DNA of 32,938 nt from an uncultured Oxalobacteraceae bacterium (GCA_946478765.1 CAMLDH010000006.1:1-32938), one strand, 5' to 3'; counted from the stretch's first letter, positions 9,361-20,016 are shown. Notes: generated from the sequence alone by a model not told the origin. A program made the numbers and translations.

Positions 9361-9879
9361 TTACTTGTTAAGCGCTTTGAGGACTTTGTCCGTGATGTCG
9401 ATCCGCGGGCTGATATAGACAGCTTCCTGGAACACGATGTCGTATTTCTCCGCTTCGGCAATCTGGCGGATGACCTTGTTGGTGCGTTCGAGCACCGTCG
9501 CCAGTTCTTCATTGCGGCGTTGATTCAAATCCTCGCGGAATTCGCGCTGCTTGCGCTGGAATTCCTTGTCCAGATCCGCCAAATCGCGCTGCCGCTTGAC
9601 GCGGTCCGATTCAGAGAGGACCGTTGCATCTTTATCAATTTTGTCCGACATTCCCTTGAGGCGTGCAGCCAAATCCCGCAACTCTTTCTCACGCTTGGAA
9701 AATTCCTGTTCGATTTTTACCTGGGCCGCTTTTGCAGGCGTCGCTTCCCGGAAGATCCGTTCGGTGTTGACGAAACCGATCTTGGTCTCTTGCGCCTGCA
9801 CGTTTGCCAATACCAATAGCGACAACGCGCAAAAAGCAGCGCACTTCGCAAAAACCGTTGATGTAGTTAGAGACTTCAA
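9361..9879 (-). CDS. skp: Periplasmic chaperone Skp (OmpH family)
   Basis: Periplasmic trimeric chaperone that carries unfolded outer-membrane proteins to the BAM complex. Residues 1-29 form a signal peptide with a hydrophobic core and likely cleavage after VQA. The mature part begins ETKIGFVNTERIF, the usual Skp opening, and continues as a highly charged helical coiled coil (about 45-130) rich in Lys, Arg, Glu and Gln. The 172-residue length is typical. The start codon is TTG at 9879, supported by GGAG seven bases upstream; no in-frame ATG exists before residue 78. It lies between bamA and lpxD as in many proteobacteria. Confidence 0.93.
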   Translation of the reverse strand: MKSLTTSTVFAKCAAFCALSLLVLANVQAQETKIGFVNTERIFREATPAKAAQVKIEQEFSKREKELRDLAARLKGMSDKIDKDATVLSESDRVKRQRDLADLDKEFQRKQREFREDLNQRRNEELATVLERTNKVIRQIAEAEKYDIVFQEAVYISPRIDITDKVLKALNK

Positions 9880-9936
9880 GACTGCTCTCCGTCATTCAGA
9901 TTACTATTATCAAACTACCATTATGCTACCAAGTAC

Positions 9937-12288
9937 CTAGAAACCTGCACCCAACTGGAATTGGAAGCGCTGTTTCCGATCTTCCGGTTTTGCATTCAGC
10001 GGCGTACCGTAACTCAGTTTCAGTGGACCGACCGGGGAAATCCAGCTGATCCCGACACCGGCGGAATATCTCAGCTCGCCCAAGCGAATCCTCTCCCCTT
10101 CGGCAAATGCATTGCCGGCATCAAAAAAGGTAAACCAGCGCAGGCTGCGATCATTACCCGATCCAGGAAACGGGAATTGCAACTCCACATTTGCAATCAA
10201 GCGCGACGCGCCACCAACTGCATCGCCAGTGTTCGCTGAGAGCGGTCCAAGCGACCCAGCGTCATAGCCGCGCACCGAACCGATACCACCCGCGTAGAAA
10301 TTCTTGAACACCGGATAAGGCTTTCCACCCAGCCCGCGCCCATAATCGAATTCACCATTTAATGCGATCGTGACGGTCCGGAAGAGCGGTTTGAAATATT
10401 GATGCTGATAAATCGCGCGGTAAAAGCGCAAGTCACCGATAGGTGCAAACTCAAGATTGGCCCGCTGGTAGCGACCTTTGGTAGGCGTCAACGCACTGTC
10501 GCGACTATCACGCTGCCAGGCAGCGGTCAGCGGGAAGCTAATGGTGGTGGCAGTAAGGGCATTGGGACCAGCAACATTATGTACAAAGGTTTGATACAGC
10601 GTTGGGCTGGTATTGACAAGGGTGATCGGATCGAGGAAGGTCTCAACCTTGGTCTGCTCGGCGCCAATTCCGAAAAATACCGTGTCGACTTCCGAAAATG
10701 GCACACCAAATCGAATATTGCCGCCCGCGGTCTGCACCTTATAATCGCCAGTATTGATCAGCGGCGGACGCGTGGTCCGCAAGAACACTTCGTAACTGCG
10801 GCTGACGCCGTCATCGGTGAAATAAGGATTGCTTTGCGATAACGCGATGGTGCGATTCAGCTTGCTGGTATTGACATCGATCCCGAGCGTATTGCCGCTG
10901 CCGAAGGCATTCGCTTGCTGGATCGAACCGGTAATCGTTAGCTTTTCGCTGCTGGAAAAACCAGCGCCCAACATAATGTTTCCAGTCGGTTTTTCCACCA
11001 CCGACACATTGACATCCACCTGATCATTACTGCCGGGCACCTCAGGCGTTTCGATATTGACTTCTTTAAAGTAACCCAGACGGTCGACACGATCGCGCGA
11101 GAGCTTGATTTTCTCGCCGTCGTACCATGAATTTTCAAATTGCCGGAATTCACGACGGATAACTTCATCACGCGTTTTGGTATTGCCGGCAACGCTCATG
11201 CGCCGTACATATACGCGCTTGCCTGGATCGATCAAAACTGTAAATGCCACCTCCTTCTTTTCCCGATTGATATCAGGATTGGCATTCACATTGGCAAAGG
11301 CATATCCGAAATTACCCAAGCGTTCGGAAATTCTCTTTACGCTTTCCGCCAGCTTTTCACCGGAGTAAACATCGCCTTCCTGCAGTAGAACAAGCGGTTT
11401 CAATTCTGCTTCACGACCTAACATCTCGCCTTCCAGCTTGACGCCGGAAACCGTATATTTTTCGCCTTCGCTGATGTTGATTGTAATATAGATATCTTTT
11501 TTGTCCGGTGTAATCGATACCTGTGTCGACTCAACCTGCATCTCGATATAACCGCGATTCAGGTAAAACGATTTCAACGCTTCGATATCGCCGGTCAGCT
11601 TTTGCTTCGAGTATTGATCCGCCTTTGTATACCAAGTGAACCATCCTGGCGTTCGCAAATTCAATAAGGCGAGCAGATCGCTATCGGAAAACGCTTTATT
11701 GCCGACAATGCTGATCTGCCTGATGCGAGAGACATCGCCTTCATCCACTGCGAAAGTGACATTGACGCGATTGCGCTCGATGGGGGTGACTGTCGTTGTG
11801 ACTTGCACGCCGTACAAACCGCGCGACAGATATTGGCGTTTCAGCTCTTGCTCCGCACGATCGACCAAGGCTTTGTCGAAAATACGGGATTCCCCCAGAC
11901 CGATATCTTTCAATGCCTTGGTAAGCTGATCCTTATCGAATTCCTTGATGCCGGAGAAGTCAACAGCGGCAACGGCCGGCCGCTCTTCAACCAGGACCAC
12001 CAACACGTCACCTTCGACTTCAATTCGCACATCCTTGAAAAAACCGGTCGCATACAATGCCTTGATCGCTGCGGCGCCTTTTTCATCCGTGTAGGTCTCT
12101 CCGACGCGCACCGGCAAATAGTTGAATACAGTTCCGGCTTCAGTACGTTGAATACCTTCAACACGAATGTCTTTCACCTTGAAAGGCTCCACTGCCAATG
12201 CATGGCTGGAGCAAAATGCGAATGCGGCAATAGCGATGAGACGGCGAGGAAAAGCTGGCAGGGAAAAACGCTCGGAGTGTAATTTCAT
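9937..12288 (-). CDS. bamA: Outer membrane protein assembly factor BamA
   Basis: Omp85-family core of the BAM complex, which inserts beta-barrel proteins into the outer membrane. A signal peptide spans about 1-33 and ends SHALA. Five POTRA domains follow (about 34-430), recognisable from repeated segments such as IRVEGIQRTEAGTVFNYLPVRVGETY and VRRMSVAGNTKTRDEVIRREF. The C-terminal 16-strand barrel contains the loop-6 motif VRGY (672-675), and the protein ends in Phe with the pattern FQFQLGAGF, as outer-membrane barrels do. The 783-residue length is normal. The gap to rseP is 63 bases, with no clear ribosome site before the ATG. Confidence 0.97.
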   Translation of the reverse strand: MKLHSERFSLPAFPRRLIAIAAFAFCSSHALAVEPFKVKDIRVEGIQRTEAGTVFNYLPVRVGETYTDEKGAAAIKALYATGFFKDVRIEVEGDVLVVLVEERPAVAAVDFSGIKEFDKDQLTKALKDIGLGESRIFDKALVDRAEQELKRQYLSRGLYGVQVTTTVTPIERNRVNVTFAVDEGDVSRIRQISIVGNKAFSDSDLLALLNLRTPGWFTWYTKADQYSKQKLTGDIEALKSFYLNRGYIEMQVESTQVSITPDKKDIYITINISEGEKYTVSGVKLEGEMLGREAELKPLVLLQEGDVYSGEKLAESVKRISERLGNFGYAFANVNANPDINREKKEVAFTVLIDPGKRVYVRRMSVAGNTKTRDEVIRREFRQFENSWYDGEKIKLSRDRVDRLGYFKEVNIETPEVPGSNDQVDVNVSVVEKPTGNIMLGAGFSSSEKLTITGSIQQANAFGSGNTLGIDVNTSKLNRTIALSQSNPYFTDDGVSRSYEVFLRTTRPPLINTGDYKVQTAGGNIRFGVPFSEVDTVFFGIGAEQTKVETFLDPITLVNTSPTLYQTFVHNVAGPNALTATTISFPLTAAWQRDSRDSALTPTKGRYQRANLEFAPIGDLRFYRAIYQHQYFKPLFRTVTIALNGEFDYGRGLGGKPYPVFKNFYAGGIGSVRGYDAGSLGPLSANTGDAVGGASRLIANVELQFPFPGSGNDRSLRWFTFFDAGNAFAEGERIRLGELRYSAGVGISWISPVGPLKLSYGTPLNAKPEDRKQRFQFQLGAGF

Positions 12289-12351
12289 TGGCTGTTGTTA
12301 ATAAATATTCTTGTCAGACGCTTGTCATGGGGTGAGCCAAGGCCGGGAAAC

Positions 12352-13719
12352 TCAGGAAATGAGCCGAACGATGTCATTGAAGACCGCAACGATCATCAAT
12401 GTCATCAAGATGCCGAGACCTGCGCGTTGAGCAATCTCGCCGAAACGTTCGGAGACTGGGCGTCCGGTCAAAACTTCCAGCGAATAATACAACAAAAGAC
12501 CACCATCCAAAACCGGGATGGGAAGCAGATTCATTACGCCGAGGCTAATGCTGATGAAAGCAATGAAGCTGAGATAGCTGATGGCGCCGATGCGCGCGGT
12601 TTGCCCCGCATAATCCGCAATCGTGATCGGGCCGGTAATATTCTTCCAGGAAACTTCACCGACTATCATTTTGCCAAGCATTTTCAAGGTCAAAACACTG
12701 GTGTCCCAGGTTTTCTGCACCGCTTTCGCGAATGCCTTCGGAGGCGGATCACTTGCCACAGTCATCTCTGGCGTCAACGGGACTACAACGCCGATCTTGC
12801 CTACGGTCTGACCATCTTGCGTTTGCGTGTCAGGCGTGATCACGATATTGAATTCCTGCCGATCACGCACGCCACGCATGCGTAGCGTTTTTCCGGCCGA
12901 AGCACGCACCAGCTCTACCAGGGACAGGCCATCATTAACAGGCTTGCCATTAATCTCGTATATCAGGTCGCCTTCTTGCAGACCGGCACGCATGGCCGCT
13001 CCGTCCGGCATGATTTTTCCGAGTATCGCCTTGGGTCGCGCCAAATCGATTCCCAATTTACCCAGGAAATCGCCCTCTAGGTCCTTTGCGGACAGACCTT
13101 CCAAGGAAAGCGTCATCGTATCAAGCAGTTTGCCGTCAGGTGTTGCCGGGTCGGGGCGCTGCACGTCCAGTCTCACGGGCGTCTTTTCTATCGCCAGTTG
13201 GATGAGTTTCCAGCGCAGATCGGACCAGATGCGGACCGGCTCCCCATTGACGGCGGTGATCAGTTCACCGCCACGCAACCCGGCCTGAAACGCCGCAGAT
13301 TGCGCCGGCACTGCGCGTAATTTCGGGATCGGCTCGGGAATACCATTGACATACAGCCCTGCAAACAAGGCGATCGCCAACAGGAAATTTGCCAACGGGC
13401 CGGCCGCGACGATGGCAATACGCTTCCAAACCGATTGCCGCGTAAATTCGCGCTTCAACTCTTCCGGAGCAAGACCTTTCAGGTCCTGCTCGCGCGCATC
13501 GAGCATTTTCACATAGCCGCCGAGCGGCAAAATCGAAATCGCCCATTCGGTCTGATCGCGGCCGATGCGCCGGGAAAAAATGATCTTCCCCATGCCGACC
13601 GAAAAGCGCAATACCTTGACGCCGCACCAGCGCGCGACCAGATAATGACCGAGCTCGTGCACCACCACCAGCGTACCGAGTACGACGACGAATGCAATGA
13701 TGGTCTGCAGCAGCATCAT
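12352..13719 (-). CDS. rseP: Site-2 intramembrane zinc protease RseP
   Basis: Inner-membrane metalloprotease that completes cleavage of the anti-sigma factor in the envelope stress response. The first membrane segment carries HELGH (21-25), and the C-terminal region has [11 protein letters not shown] (LDG at about 404-406), the two halves of the zinc site. Two PDZ domains lie between, with [12 protein letters not shown] and [13 protein letters not shown]. The 455 residues match the family. The ATG overlaps the dxr stop as ATGA; a second ATG follows at once (Met2), so either may be used. Its neighbours bamA and skp are typical members of an envelope-stress region. Confidence 0.96.
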   Translation of the reverse strand: MMLLQTIIAFVVVLGTLVVVHELGHYLVARWCGVKVLRFSVGMGKIIFSRRIGRDQTEWAISILPLGGYVKMLDAREQDLKGLAPEELKREFTRQSVWKRIAIVAAGPLANFLLAIALFAGLYVNGIPEPIPKLRAVPAQSAAFQAGLRGGELITAVNGEPVRIWSDLRWKLIQLAIEKTPVRLDVQRPDPATPDGKLLDTMTLSLEGLSAKDLEGDFLGKLGIDLARPKAILGKIMPDGAAMRAGLQEGDLIYEINGKPVNDGLSLVELVRASAGKTLRMRGVRDRQEFNIVITPDTQTQDGQTVGKIGVVVPLTPEMTVASDPPPKAFAKAVQKTWDTSVLTLKMLGKMIVGEVSWKNITGPITIADYAGQTARIGAISYLSFIAFISISLGVMNLLPIPVLDGGLLLYYSLEVLTGRPVSERFGEIAQRAGLGILMTLMIVAVFNDIVRLIS

Positions 13720-14888
13720 GATGTAATCAAGGAATAGGCAAGGTCGCGGGCGCAGCGGTCCTGCGCCATTAAAGCGTCAATATCGGCAACCGCGCCATTT
13801 GCCAATGTATCCATTACTTTAGCAATAATTTGATCGATCATTCGGAAACCAATTCGCCGGTTCAGGAACGCATCGACCGCCACTTCGTTGGCCGCGTTCA
13901 GTATTGCGGGTGCCGTGCCGCCTGCCTGTAACGCATCATACGCCAGCTTCAGGCACGGGAAACGGCTAAAGTCCGGACGCTCAAACGCCAGTTGACCTAT
14001 CTTGGTCAAATCAACAGGCGCCACGCCTGATGCCATGCGTGCAGGATAGGCTAACGCATGCGCGATCGGCGTGCGCATATCGGGATTGCCCAATTGCGCC
14101 AAAACCGAGCCATCAACGTAAGCTACCATTGAATGAATCACGCTTTGCGGATGGATCACCACCTCGATTTGATCAGCAGAAGCGCCAAATAGCCAATGCG
14201 CTTCGATCACCTCCAGACCTTTGTTCATCATGGTCGCAGAATCGACCGAAATCTTGCGCCCCATTATCCAATTAGGGTGCGCCACCGCTTCGTCCGGCGT
14301 GACGGCATCCAGGGTATTGACTGCACGTTTAAGAAACGGTCCGCCAGAGGCGGTAAGCAAAATCCTTGCAATTCCATGCGCTGCGGGAGATCGCTGATAA
14401 GCGGAGGGCAAGCACTGAAAAATCGCGTTATGTTCACTGTCGATCGGCAATAAAGTCGCGCCGTTGCTGGTAACCGCATCCATGAACAACTGGCCGGACA
14501 TCACTAATGCTTCCTTGTTTGCCAACAACACCTTCTTGCCGGCACGTGCCGCCGCCAAGGTCGGGGCCAATCCCGCTGCACCGACGATTGCCGCCATGAC
14601 GGCATCGCATCCGGGTGCGCTGGCAATCGCACAGAGCGCGGCTTCGCCAAACTCGACCTCGGTTTTCAGATTTTTTTCACGGAGAATACGCGTCAGTTTC
14701 TGCGCCGCTTCGACAGAACCCACGACCGCGACTTGCGGATGAAATTTCTCGCACTGCGCTGCCAGCTCTTCGACCCTATTTTGCGCAGACAGCGCATAAA
14801 CAGCGTAGTGCTCGGGATGGCGGGATAGTACATCCAGCGTGGAGACGCCAATCGAACCGGTTGCGCCGAGAATTGTAATATTTTGCAT
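13716..14888 (-). CDS. dxr: 1-deoxy-D-xylulose 5-phosphate reductoisomerase
   Basis: Second step of the MEP isoprenoid pathway: converts DXP to methylerythritol 4-phosphate with NADPH. The NADPH motif GATGSIG is at 8-14, [10 protein letters not shown] at 121-130, metal ligands Asp150 and Glu152 in [16 protein letters not shown] at 177-185, and [23 protein letters not shown] from 204, including the third metal ligand Glu226. The 390-residue length is normal. Its product feeds UppS, encoded nearby. It is separated from cdsA by 16 bases. Confidence 0.97.
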   Translation of the reverse strand: MQNITILGATGSIGVSTLDVLSRHPEHYAVYALSAQNRVEELAAQCEKFHPQVAVVGSVEAAQKLTRILREKNLKTEVEFGEAALCAIASAPGCDAVMAAIVGAAGLAPTLAAARAGKKVLLANKEALVMSGQLFMDAVTSNGATLLPIDSEHNAIFQCLPSAYQRSPAAHGIARILLTASGGPFLKRAVNTLDAVTPDEAVAHPNWIMGRKISVDSATMMNKGLEVIEAHWLFGASADQIEVVIHPQSVIHSMVAYVDGSVLAQLGNPDMRTPIAHALAYPARMASGVAPVDLTKIGQLAFERPDFSRFPCLKLAYDALQAGGTAPAILNAANEVAVDAFLNRRIGFRMIDQIIAKVMDTLANGAVADIDALMAQDRCARDLAYSLITS

Positions 14889-14904
14889 CTTGCGCGTTGT
14901 GTTT

Positions 14905-15723
14905 TTACAAGAAGGAATCCAGAAGCACCGCCAGCGGCAGCGCCGGTATTAGCGCATCAATGCGGTCAAGGACGCCGCCGTGGCCCGGCAATAATTGACT
15001 GCTGTCTTTCATGCCGGCCCGACGCTTGAGCTGCGACTCGAATAAATCACCCGCGATACTGGCGACGACCATTAACGTCATCGCCCCAAAAAACCACAAC
15101 CAGCCTGCCTTGGCCTGAAGTTTGACGGCAAACGTATCGCCCAGAGCTGGAATTGCCGTTGTCCCGGCAGCCAATACCAACACAGCAAACCAGCCGCCCA
15201 CTGCCCCCTCCCATGATTTGCCCGGTGAAATCGACGGCGCAAGCTTGTGCTTTCCAAACGCCTTGCCGGCAAAGTAAGCGCCGATATCGGCGATCCAGAT
15301 GATCGCCATCACCGAGAAAAGATAAAGCGCAGAATGCTTGAACAGAACCAGGATCGCGACAAAGCATCCCAGAATGGCAACACCGTAAATCCCGGTCAAC
15401 AGGCGATTCCCGACGCTATCAAGAGGCGGCAAACCGATTGCCAGCGAAGGCCCGAGGCGAATTGCCCAAATCGCGGCGCAGACTGCGAAGAGCATTACGG
15501 CGTTCGAAAATACACCGCCAAATGCCAGGAAAATGAAGGCTGCAGTCCAAGCCAGCGCACCGATCATCGAATGCTTGCTGCCGAACAGGCGGAAACTTTC
15601 CCATGCTGCTGCCGCAAAGAAAACTGCGGCAGCAATCGCAACAACCGGAAACGAATTGACCGCTAGGAGCGCCAGCAAAATCGCGAGCAATACCAACGCA
15701 GTAATTACTCGCGTTTTAAGCAT
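14905..15723 (-). CDS. cdsA: Phosphatidate cytidylyltransferase
   Basis: Makes CDP-diacylglycerol, the precursor of phospholipids, in the inner membrane. Several hydrophobic segments fill the protein. The C-terminal signature [21 protein letters not shown] followed by VLDRID matches the CdsA family pattern. The open frame reaches 15882, but the extra 53 residues lie inside uppS and look unlike the family. The ATG at 15723 gives [19 protein letters not shown] and 272 residues. It shares one base with the uppS stop (TGATG), indicating coupling. Confidence 0.94.
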   Translation of the reverse strand: MLKTRVITALVLLAILLALLAVNSFPVVAIAAAVFFAAAAWESFRLFGSKHSMIGALAWTAAFIFLAFGGVFSNAVMLFAVCAAIWAIRLGPSLAIGLPPLDSVGNRLLTGIYGVAILGCFVAILVLFKHSALYLFSVMAIIWIADIGAYFAGKAFGKHKLAPSISPGKSWEGAVGGWFAVLVLAAGTTAIPALGDTFAVKLQAKAGWLWFFGAMTLMVVASIAGDLFESQLKRRAGMKDSSQLLPGHGGVLDRIDALIPALPLAVLLDSFL

Positions 15724-16484
15724 CAGGACGCCTTTTTTTGCTCGACTGATACTTGTGCGCTGGTACGTCCGAAACGGCGCTCTCGTTGCTGGTATGAAGA
15801 AATGGCCGCGTCCAACGCTGCTGCATCGAAATCGGGCCAATAGGTATCGGTGAAATAAAGCTCGGCATACGCGAGCTGCCAAAGAAGAAAGTTGGAAATG
15901 CGTTCTTCACCACCGGTGCGGATGAAAAGATCGGGTTCGGGTGCATAGGCCATCGCCAGATGCGGCGCCAACTGATCTTCCGAAAAATCACGTGCCTGCG
16001 GATAAGCGGCAACCATCTTGCCAACTGCCTGCATGATATCCCAACGGCCGCCGTAATTCGCGCAGATGGTGACGGTCAGACGCGTGTTGTTGGCAGTCCT
16101 GCGTTCCGCATCGGCGATCATTTGCTGCAATTTAGCATCGAACCGGGTCAAGTCGCCCACAACTTTGAGGCGAATGCCGTTCGCGTGCATCTTCGCGACT
16201 TCGCGCTCCAGTGCGGTCACAAAAAGACGCATCAAAAGCGATACCTCGTCCGCCGGACGCCGCCAGTTTTCGGAACTGAAAGCGAACAATGTCAGATATT
16301 CAACCCCACGCGCCACGCATGCCTCAACGATGCCGTGCACTGCATCGACGCCTTTCACGTGGCCGGCCACGCGCGGCAAAAAGCGTTTGGTTGCCCAACG
16401 GCCGTTGCCGTCCATGATCATCGCGATATGGCGCGGCACCGTCGATATCTCAGGTACCACTTGGGTTGAACTCGAATGCGTCAT
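15723..16484 (-). CDS. uppS: Undecaprenyl diphosphate synthase (cis-prenyltransferase)
   Basis: Builds the C55 lipid carrier used for peptidoglycan and LPS from farnesyl and isopentenyl diphosphates. The opening motif [10 protein letters not shown] (22-31) contains catalytic Asp25. [11 protein letters not shown] follows at about 68-78 and [20 protein letters not shown] at about 188-207. The 253-residue length is normal. It lies downstream of frr and directly before cdsA, with a one-base overlap. Confidence 0.96.
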   Translation of the reverse strand: MTHSSSTQVVPEISTVPRHIAMIMDGNGRWATKRFLPRVAGHVKGVDAVHGIVEACVARGVEYLTLFAFSSENWRRPADEVSLLMRLFVTALEREVAKMHANGIRLKVVGDLTRFDAKLQQMIADAERRTANNTRLTVTICANYGGRWDIMQAVGKMVAAYPQARDFSEDQLAPHLAMAYAPEPDLFIRTGGEERISNFLLWQLAYAELYFTDTYWPDFDAAALDAAISSYQQRERRFGRTSAQVSVEQKKAS

Positions 16485-16569
16485 AGGCAGGCAAATGGCA
16501 AAAGTAAACGTTTCGAAGAAGCAATAATAATGAGCGTATCGTGCGCGGGCGCAAATTGCACACGGTATA

Positions 16570-17130
16570 TCACACCGTCAAGATTTCTTTTTCTTTTTCC
16601 ACAACCAATTTATCCACTTCCAGCACAAACTTGTCGGTCAGCTTTTGCACTTCATCTTGGGCACGACGCTCGTCGTCTTCCGAACACGCCTTATCTTTCA
16701 GCAGCTTCTTCAGCGCTTCATTGCCGTCACGGCGGATATTGCGAATCGCGATTTTTGCGTCTTCCGCTTCGCTCTTGACGAGTTTGACCATTTCCTTGCG
16801 ACGTTCTTCGGTCAAAGGCGGTGTCGGCACGCGGATCATGTCACCTTGCGTGGACGGATTCAAGCCGAGATCGGATTCGCGGATCGCTTTTTCGACCACG
16901 GCGATCATTTTCTTTTCCCACGGCTGCACGCCGATCGTACGCGCATCAATCAAGGTCACATTGGCGACCTGCGTCAGGTTGGTCGGGTTGCCATAATATT
17001 CGACCATTACGTGGTCGAGAATGCCGGTATGCGCGCGACCGGTACGGACCTTGGCCAGATCCGCCTTCAAAGTCTCGATTGACTTCTGCATCTTTTGTTC
17101 GGCGTTTTTCTTGACGTCAACAACTGTCAT
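16570..17130 (-). CDS. frr: Ribosome recycling factor
   Basis: Splits post-termination ribosomes together with EF-G. The 186-residue protein is nearly all helical and charged. It has the family segments [21 protein letters not shown] (from residue 28), QPWEKKMI and the C-terminal [18 protein letters not shown]. The ATG has a strong AGGAG seven bases upstream. It follows pyrH after 35 bases, the usual pyrH-frr pair. Confidence 0.97.
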   Translation of the reverse strand: MTVVDVKKNAEQKMQKSIETLKADLAKVRTGRAHTGILDHVMVEYYGNPTNLTQVANVTLIDARTIGVQPWEKKMIAVVEKAIRESDLGLNPSTQGDMIRVPTPPLTEERRKEMVKLVKSEAEDAKIAIRNIRRDGNEALKKLLKDKACSEDDERRAQDEVQKLTDKFVLEVDKLVVEKEKEILTV

Positions 17131-17165
17131 GCTGTTCTCCTCTTTGCAACGAGTAATGCCTGAAT

Positions 17166-17882
17166 TTATACGTGAACCAGTGTACCTTCGTCTTCACCCA
17201 AAATCACGCGCTTCAATGCGCCCGGTTTGACGATGGAAAATACTTTGATCGGCAATTTCTGATCGCGACATAACGCGAAAGCGGTCGCATCCATCACTTG
17301 CAAATGCTTGGAAATAGCCTCGTCAAATGAAATGCTCGAATACAGTGTCGCTTCCAGGTCTTTCTTCGGATCGGCGCTGTACACGCCATCCACCTTGGTC
17401 GCTTTCAGTACAATCTCGGCCCCGATTTCCGAACCGCGCAACGCAGCAGCGGTATCGGTAGTGAAGAATGGATTGCCGGTGCCAGCCGCGAAAATGACGA
17501 TCTTGCCTTCTTCCAGATATTGCAGCGCTTTGGGGCGGACATACGGCTCAACCACCTGCTCAATGCTGATTGCCGACATGACGCGGGCGACGATGCCAAC
17601 TTGGCGCATTGCATCTGCCAATGCGAGCGAATTCATCACAGTGGCCAGCATCCCCATGTAGTCGGCAGTTGCTCGATCCATGCCCTGCGCACCCGGCGCT
17701 ACACCACGAAAAATATTACCGCCGCCAATCACGATGGCCAGTTCGACGCCCAGTGCCGCCACCTCGGAAACATCGGCGACCATGCGCTCGATCGTCGCGC
17801 GGTTGATGCCGTAAGGATCATCGCCCATCAAGGCTTCACCGGAGAGTTTGAGGAGAACGCGCTTGTACGCTGGCTTGATCAT
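17166..17882 (-). CDS. pyrH: Uridylate kinase (UMP kinase)
   Basis: Phosphorylates UMP to UDP; hexameric bacterial type of the amino-acid kinase family. Motifs include LLKLSGEAL (10-18), IGGGNIFRG (52-60), [16 protein letters not shown] and [13 protein letters not shown]. The 238 residues match the family (E. coli 241). GGAG lies eight bases before the ATG. It follows tsf, but the terminator at 18024-18053 separates them, so pyrH probably relies on read-through or on a promoter in 17883-18020 that I could not identify clearly. Confidence 0.97.
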   Translation of the reverse strand: MIKPAYKRVLLKLSGEALMGDDPYGINRATIERMVADVSEVAALGVELAIVIGGGNIFRGVAPGAQGMDRATADYMGMLATVMNSLALADAMRQVGIVARVMSAISIEQVVEPYVRPKALQYLEEGKIVIFAAGTGNPFFTTDTAAALRGSEIGAEIVLKATKVDGVYSADPKKDLEATLYSSISFDEAISKHLQVMDATAFALCRDQKLPIKVFSIVKPGALKRVILGEDEGTLVHV

Positions 17883-18023
17883 GAACTGGGCTCCTTGTGG
17901 TTATCCGGGTATTACTAAGAGTATTGGTTTATTGCCAGGTGCTGATTTTATCCGCGCTGCCGCCATTTCGGCACGCGCTGGATCACATGCTATTTTTAAG
18001 TGCTCGAAATTCTCGCTTCACCT

Positions 18024-18053
18024 AAAAAAACGGGCCTTTCGGCCCGCTTTTTT
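18024..18053 (-). terminator. Rho-independent terminator of tsf
   Basis: On the minus strand a six-pair GC stem (18041-18046 with 18031-18036) closes a GAAA tetraloop and is followed by seven Ts (18030-18024). It begins about ten bases after the tsf stop codon. It is one of the clearest terminators in the window and divides the rpsB-tsf unit from pyrH-frr and the genes beyond. Confidence 0.88.
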
Positions 18054-18056
18054 CGC

Positions 18057-18938
18057 TTACGCCTGTTTGGCTGCGGCGACTTGCGCGGCGACCTCTGCTG
18101 CAAAGTCGTCCTGCTTTTTCTCGATGCCTTCGCCAACCACAAACATCGTGAACGATTTCACGCTCGTATTGGCTGCCTTGAGCATTTGCTCTACCGTTTG
18201 CTTATCGTTTTTCACGAAAGGCTGATTGAACAACGAGACTTCTTTCAGAAATTTCTGAACCGTGCCTTCGACCATCTTGGCGACGATCTCAGCCGGCTTG
18301 CCGGATTCTGCAGCTTTCTGGGATGCAATCGAACGCTCTTTTTCGATCAAATCGGCCGGTACTTGTTCCGCAGACAACGACACTGGCTTCATTGCGGCAA
18401 TGTGCATTGCAACGTCCTTACCTACTTGCTCGTCGGCGCCGTCGAATTCGACCATCACGCCGATACGTGTACCATGCAAATAGGAGGTCAATTTACCAGT
18501 TGTCTCAAAGCGTTTGAAACGACGGATCGACATGTTTTCACCGATTTTACCGACCAGAGCGGCGCGAACTTCTTCCACCGTTTTGCCATCCAGCGGCAAC
18601 GCAACCAGTGCAGCAACATCAGCTGGATTTTTCTCAGCGACCAATTTGGCGCAGGTGTTGGCCAGCGTGAGGAAATCGTCGTTTTTAGTGACGAAGTCGG
18701 TTTCGCAGTTGACTTCGATCAGCGCGCCCACGCCACCGGAAATGTAAGTGGCAACGACGCCTTCAGCGGTAATACGGGAAGCCGCTTTGGACGCTTTGCT
18801 GCCCAATTTAACGCGCAGAATTTCTTCTGCCTTTTCCATATTGCCGTCGGCTTCAGTCAACGCCTTTTTGCATTCCATCATCGGCGCGTCGGTCTTCGCG
18901 CGCAGTTCACCTACCATTGCTGCAGTAATTGCCGCCAT
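18057..18938 (-). CDS. tsf: Translation elongation factor Ts
   Basis: Nucleotide exchange factor that recycles EF-Tu. The N-terminal domain contains [25 protein letters not shown] UBA sequence (about 8-28), followed by the EF-Tu-contacting TDFVTKN motif. The open frame continues up to 19004, but the ATG at 18938 gives the family start [13 protein letters not shown] and 293 residues, and has GGAG eight bases upstream. The upstream extension would run through an inverted repeat. It is the second gene of the rpsB-tsf pair. Confidence 0.97.
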   Translation of the reverse strand: MAAITAAMVGELRAKTDAPMMECKKALTEADGNMEKAEEILRVKLGSKASKAASRITAEGVVATYISGGVGALIEVNCETDFVTKNDDFLTLANTCAKLVAEKNPADVAALVALPLDGKTVEEVRAALVGKIGENMSIRRFKRFETTGKLTSYLHGTRIGVMVEFDGADEQVGKDVAMHIAAMKPVSLSAEQVPADLIEKERSIASQKAAESGKPAEIVAKMVEGTVQKFLKEVSLFNQPFVKNDKQTVEQMLKAANTSVKSFTMFVVGEGIEKKQDDFAAEVAAQVAAAKQA

Positions 18939-18956
18939 TTTATTCTCTCCGTCCAG

Positions 18957-19006
18957 TTGGGGACAGAGTATGCGACACTTGGGTGCCACCAAACTCTGCC
19001 CCACAA
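18957..19006 (-). repeat. Imperfect inverted repeat in the tsf leader, REP-like
   Basis: CAGAGT (18964-18969) pairs with ACTCTG (18993-18998), and GGGG (18959-18962) pairs with CCCC (18999-19002) with one bulged A. The centre contains a smaller TTGG/CCAA hairpin. The element ends about nine bases before the tsf Shine-Dalgarno sequence. GGGGACAGAGT-type inverted repeats are, as I recall, dispersed in betaproteobacterial genomes; whether this copy is repeated elsewhere cannot be seen here. Confidence 0.6.
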
Positions 19007-19064
19007 TTCAAAAATTGACGTCTTATCGGACGCCCTCAATCAAAATATGTTCAAAATTCGCTCG

Positions 19065-19097
19065 AAAAAAAGGGGCGAACCGCTGTTGCCCCTTTTT
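19065..19097 (-). terminator. Terminator/attenuator between rpsB and tsf
   Basis: On the minus strand GGGGC (19092-19088) pairs with GCCCC (19076-19072). The stem is extended by A-T pairs, an inner AAC/GTT pairing shortens the loop, and seven Ts follow (19071-19065). It begins about 41 bases after the rpsB stop. It should end many rpsB transcripts before tsf, which would set the S2 to EF-Ts ratio. Confidence 0.75.
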
Positions 19098-19137
19098 GCC
19101 GCACCTCCGAAGCCAAACACATCAGAGGCGAAGAGGC

Positions 19138-19887
19138 TTACGCCTGCTCGCTAACTTCGACGAATTCGTCGGACACGCCCTTGACAGCATCAACCACGTC
19201 ATTCATTGCGTTGGCACGACCTTCCAGAATCGCATCAGCCACACCGCGTGCATACAACATGATTGCCTTGGAGGAGTCGTCATTGCCAGGAATGACGTAA
19301 GTCACGCCTTCTGGCGAATGGTTGGTATCGACCACGCCGATAACCGGAATGCCGAGCTTGGCGGCTTCAGTAATCGCGCCTTTGTGATAACCGACGTCGA
19401 CCACGAAAATCGCGTCCGGAACGCCGCCCATATCCTTGATGCCACCGATGGATTTCTGCAGCTTGATCATTTCGCGCTGAAACATCAACGCTTCTTTTTT
19501 GCTCAGCTTCTCGACCGAACCGTCGGCAATCGACGCTTCCATGTCTTTCAGGCGCTTGATCGAAGTCTTGATGGTTTTGAAGTTGGTCAGCATACCACCC
19601 AGCCAGCGCTGATCGACATACGGCATGCCTGCGCGTTGCGCTTCAGCTGCCATGATTTCGCGCGCCTGGCGCTTGGTGCCAACCATCAGGATGGTTCCGC
19701 GGTTAGATGCCAATTGGCGGATGTACTTCATCGCCTCCTGGTACATGCCCAGGGTTTTTTCCAGATTGACGATATGAATTTTGTTGCGATGACCGAAAAT
19801 GAACGGGGCCATCTTAGGGTTCCAGAAGCGGGTTTGGTGACCAAAATGGACACCGGCTTCCAACATTTCACGCATAGTAACGGACAT
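19138..19887 (-). CDS. rpsB: 30S ribosomal protein S2
   Basis: Small-subunit ribosomal protein. The 249-residue sequence opens [26 protein letters not shown] and contains [30 protein letters not shown], and later DAIFVVDV and [16 protein letters not shown], all typical of S2. The ATG has GGAG five bases upstream. First gene of the long minus-strand run; a good sigma-70 promoter lies at 20017-20046. Confidence 0.98.
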   Translation of the reverse strand: MSVTMREMLEAGVHFGHQTRFWNPKMAPFIFGHRNKIHIVNLEKTLGMYQEAMKYIRQLASNRGTILMVGTKRQAREIMAAEAQRAGMPYVDQRWLGGMLTNFKTIKTSIKRLKDMEASIADGSVEKLSKKEALMFQREMIKLQKSIGGIKDMGGVPDAIFVVDVGYHKGAITEAAKLGIPVIGVVDTNHSPEGVTYVIPGNDDSSKAIMLYARGVADAILEGRANAMNDVVDAVKGVSDEFVEVSEQA

Positions 19888-20016
19888 AATATCTCCAGGG
19901 TTAGGTCTGGAATCCGCTCAGTTACCCGCATCAACTAATTGATTCGAGCACCCTTTTCGAACGGATTCGCGATTTTACATAAGGTTTCACTTGAAGTTGT
20001 TCCAAGCTAACCCAAG

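Noticed and set aside
15724..15882. N-terminal extension of cdsA
   Set aside because: The 53 extra residues are inside uppS and unlike the family; the ATG at 15723 overlaps the uppS stop as expected for coupling.
18939..19004. N-terminal extension of tsf
   Set aside because: The frame is open through the inverted repeat, but the ATG at 18938 has the ribosome site and the family N-terminus.
18000..19938. Two long plus-strand ORFs (384 and 396 codons) opposite tsf and rpsB
   Set aside because: Both are shadows of highly conserved genes; one runs through the tsf terminator hairpin.
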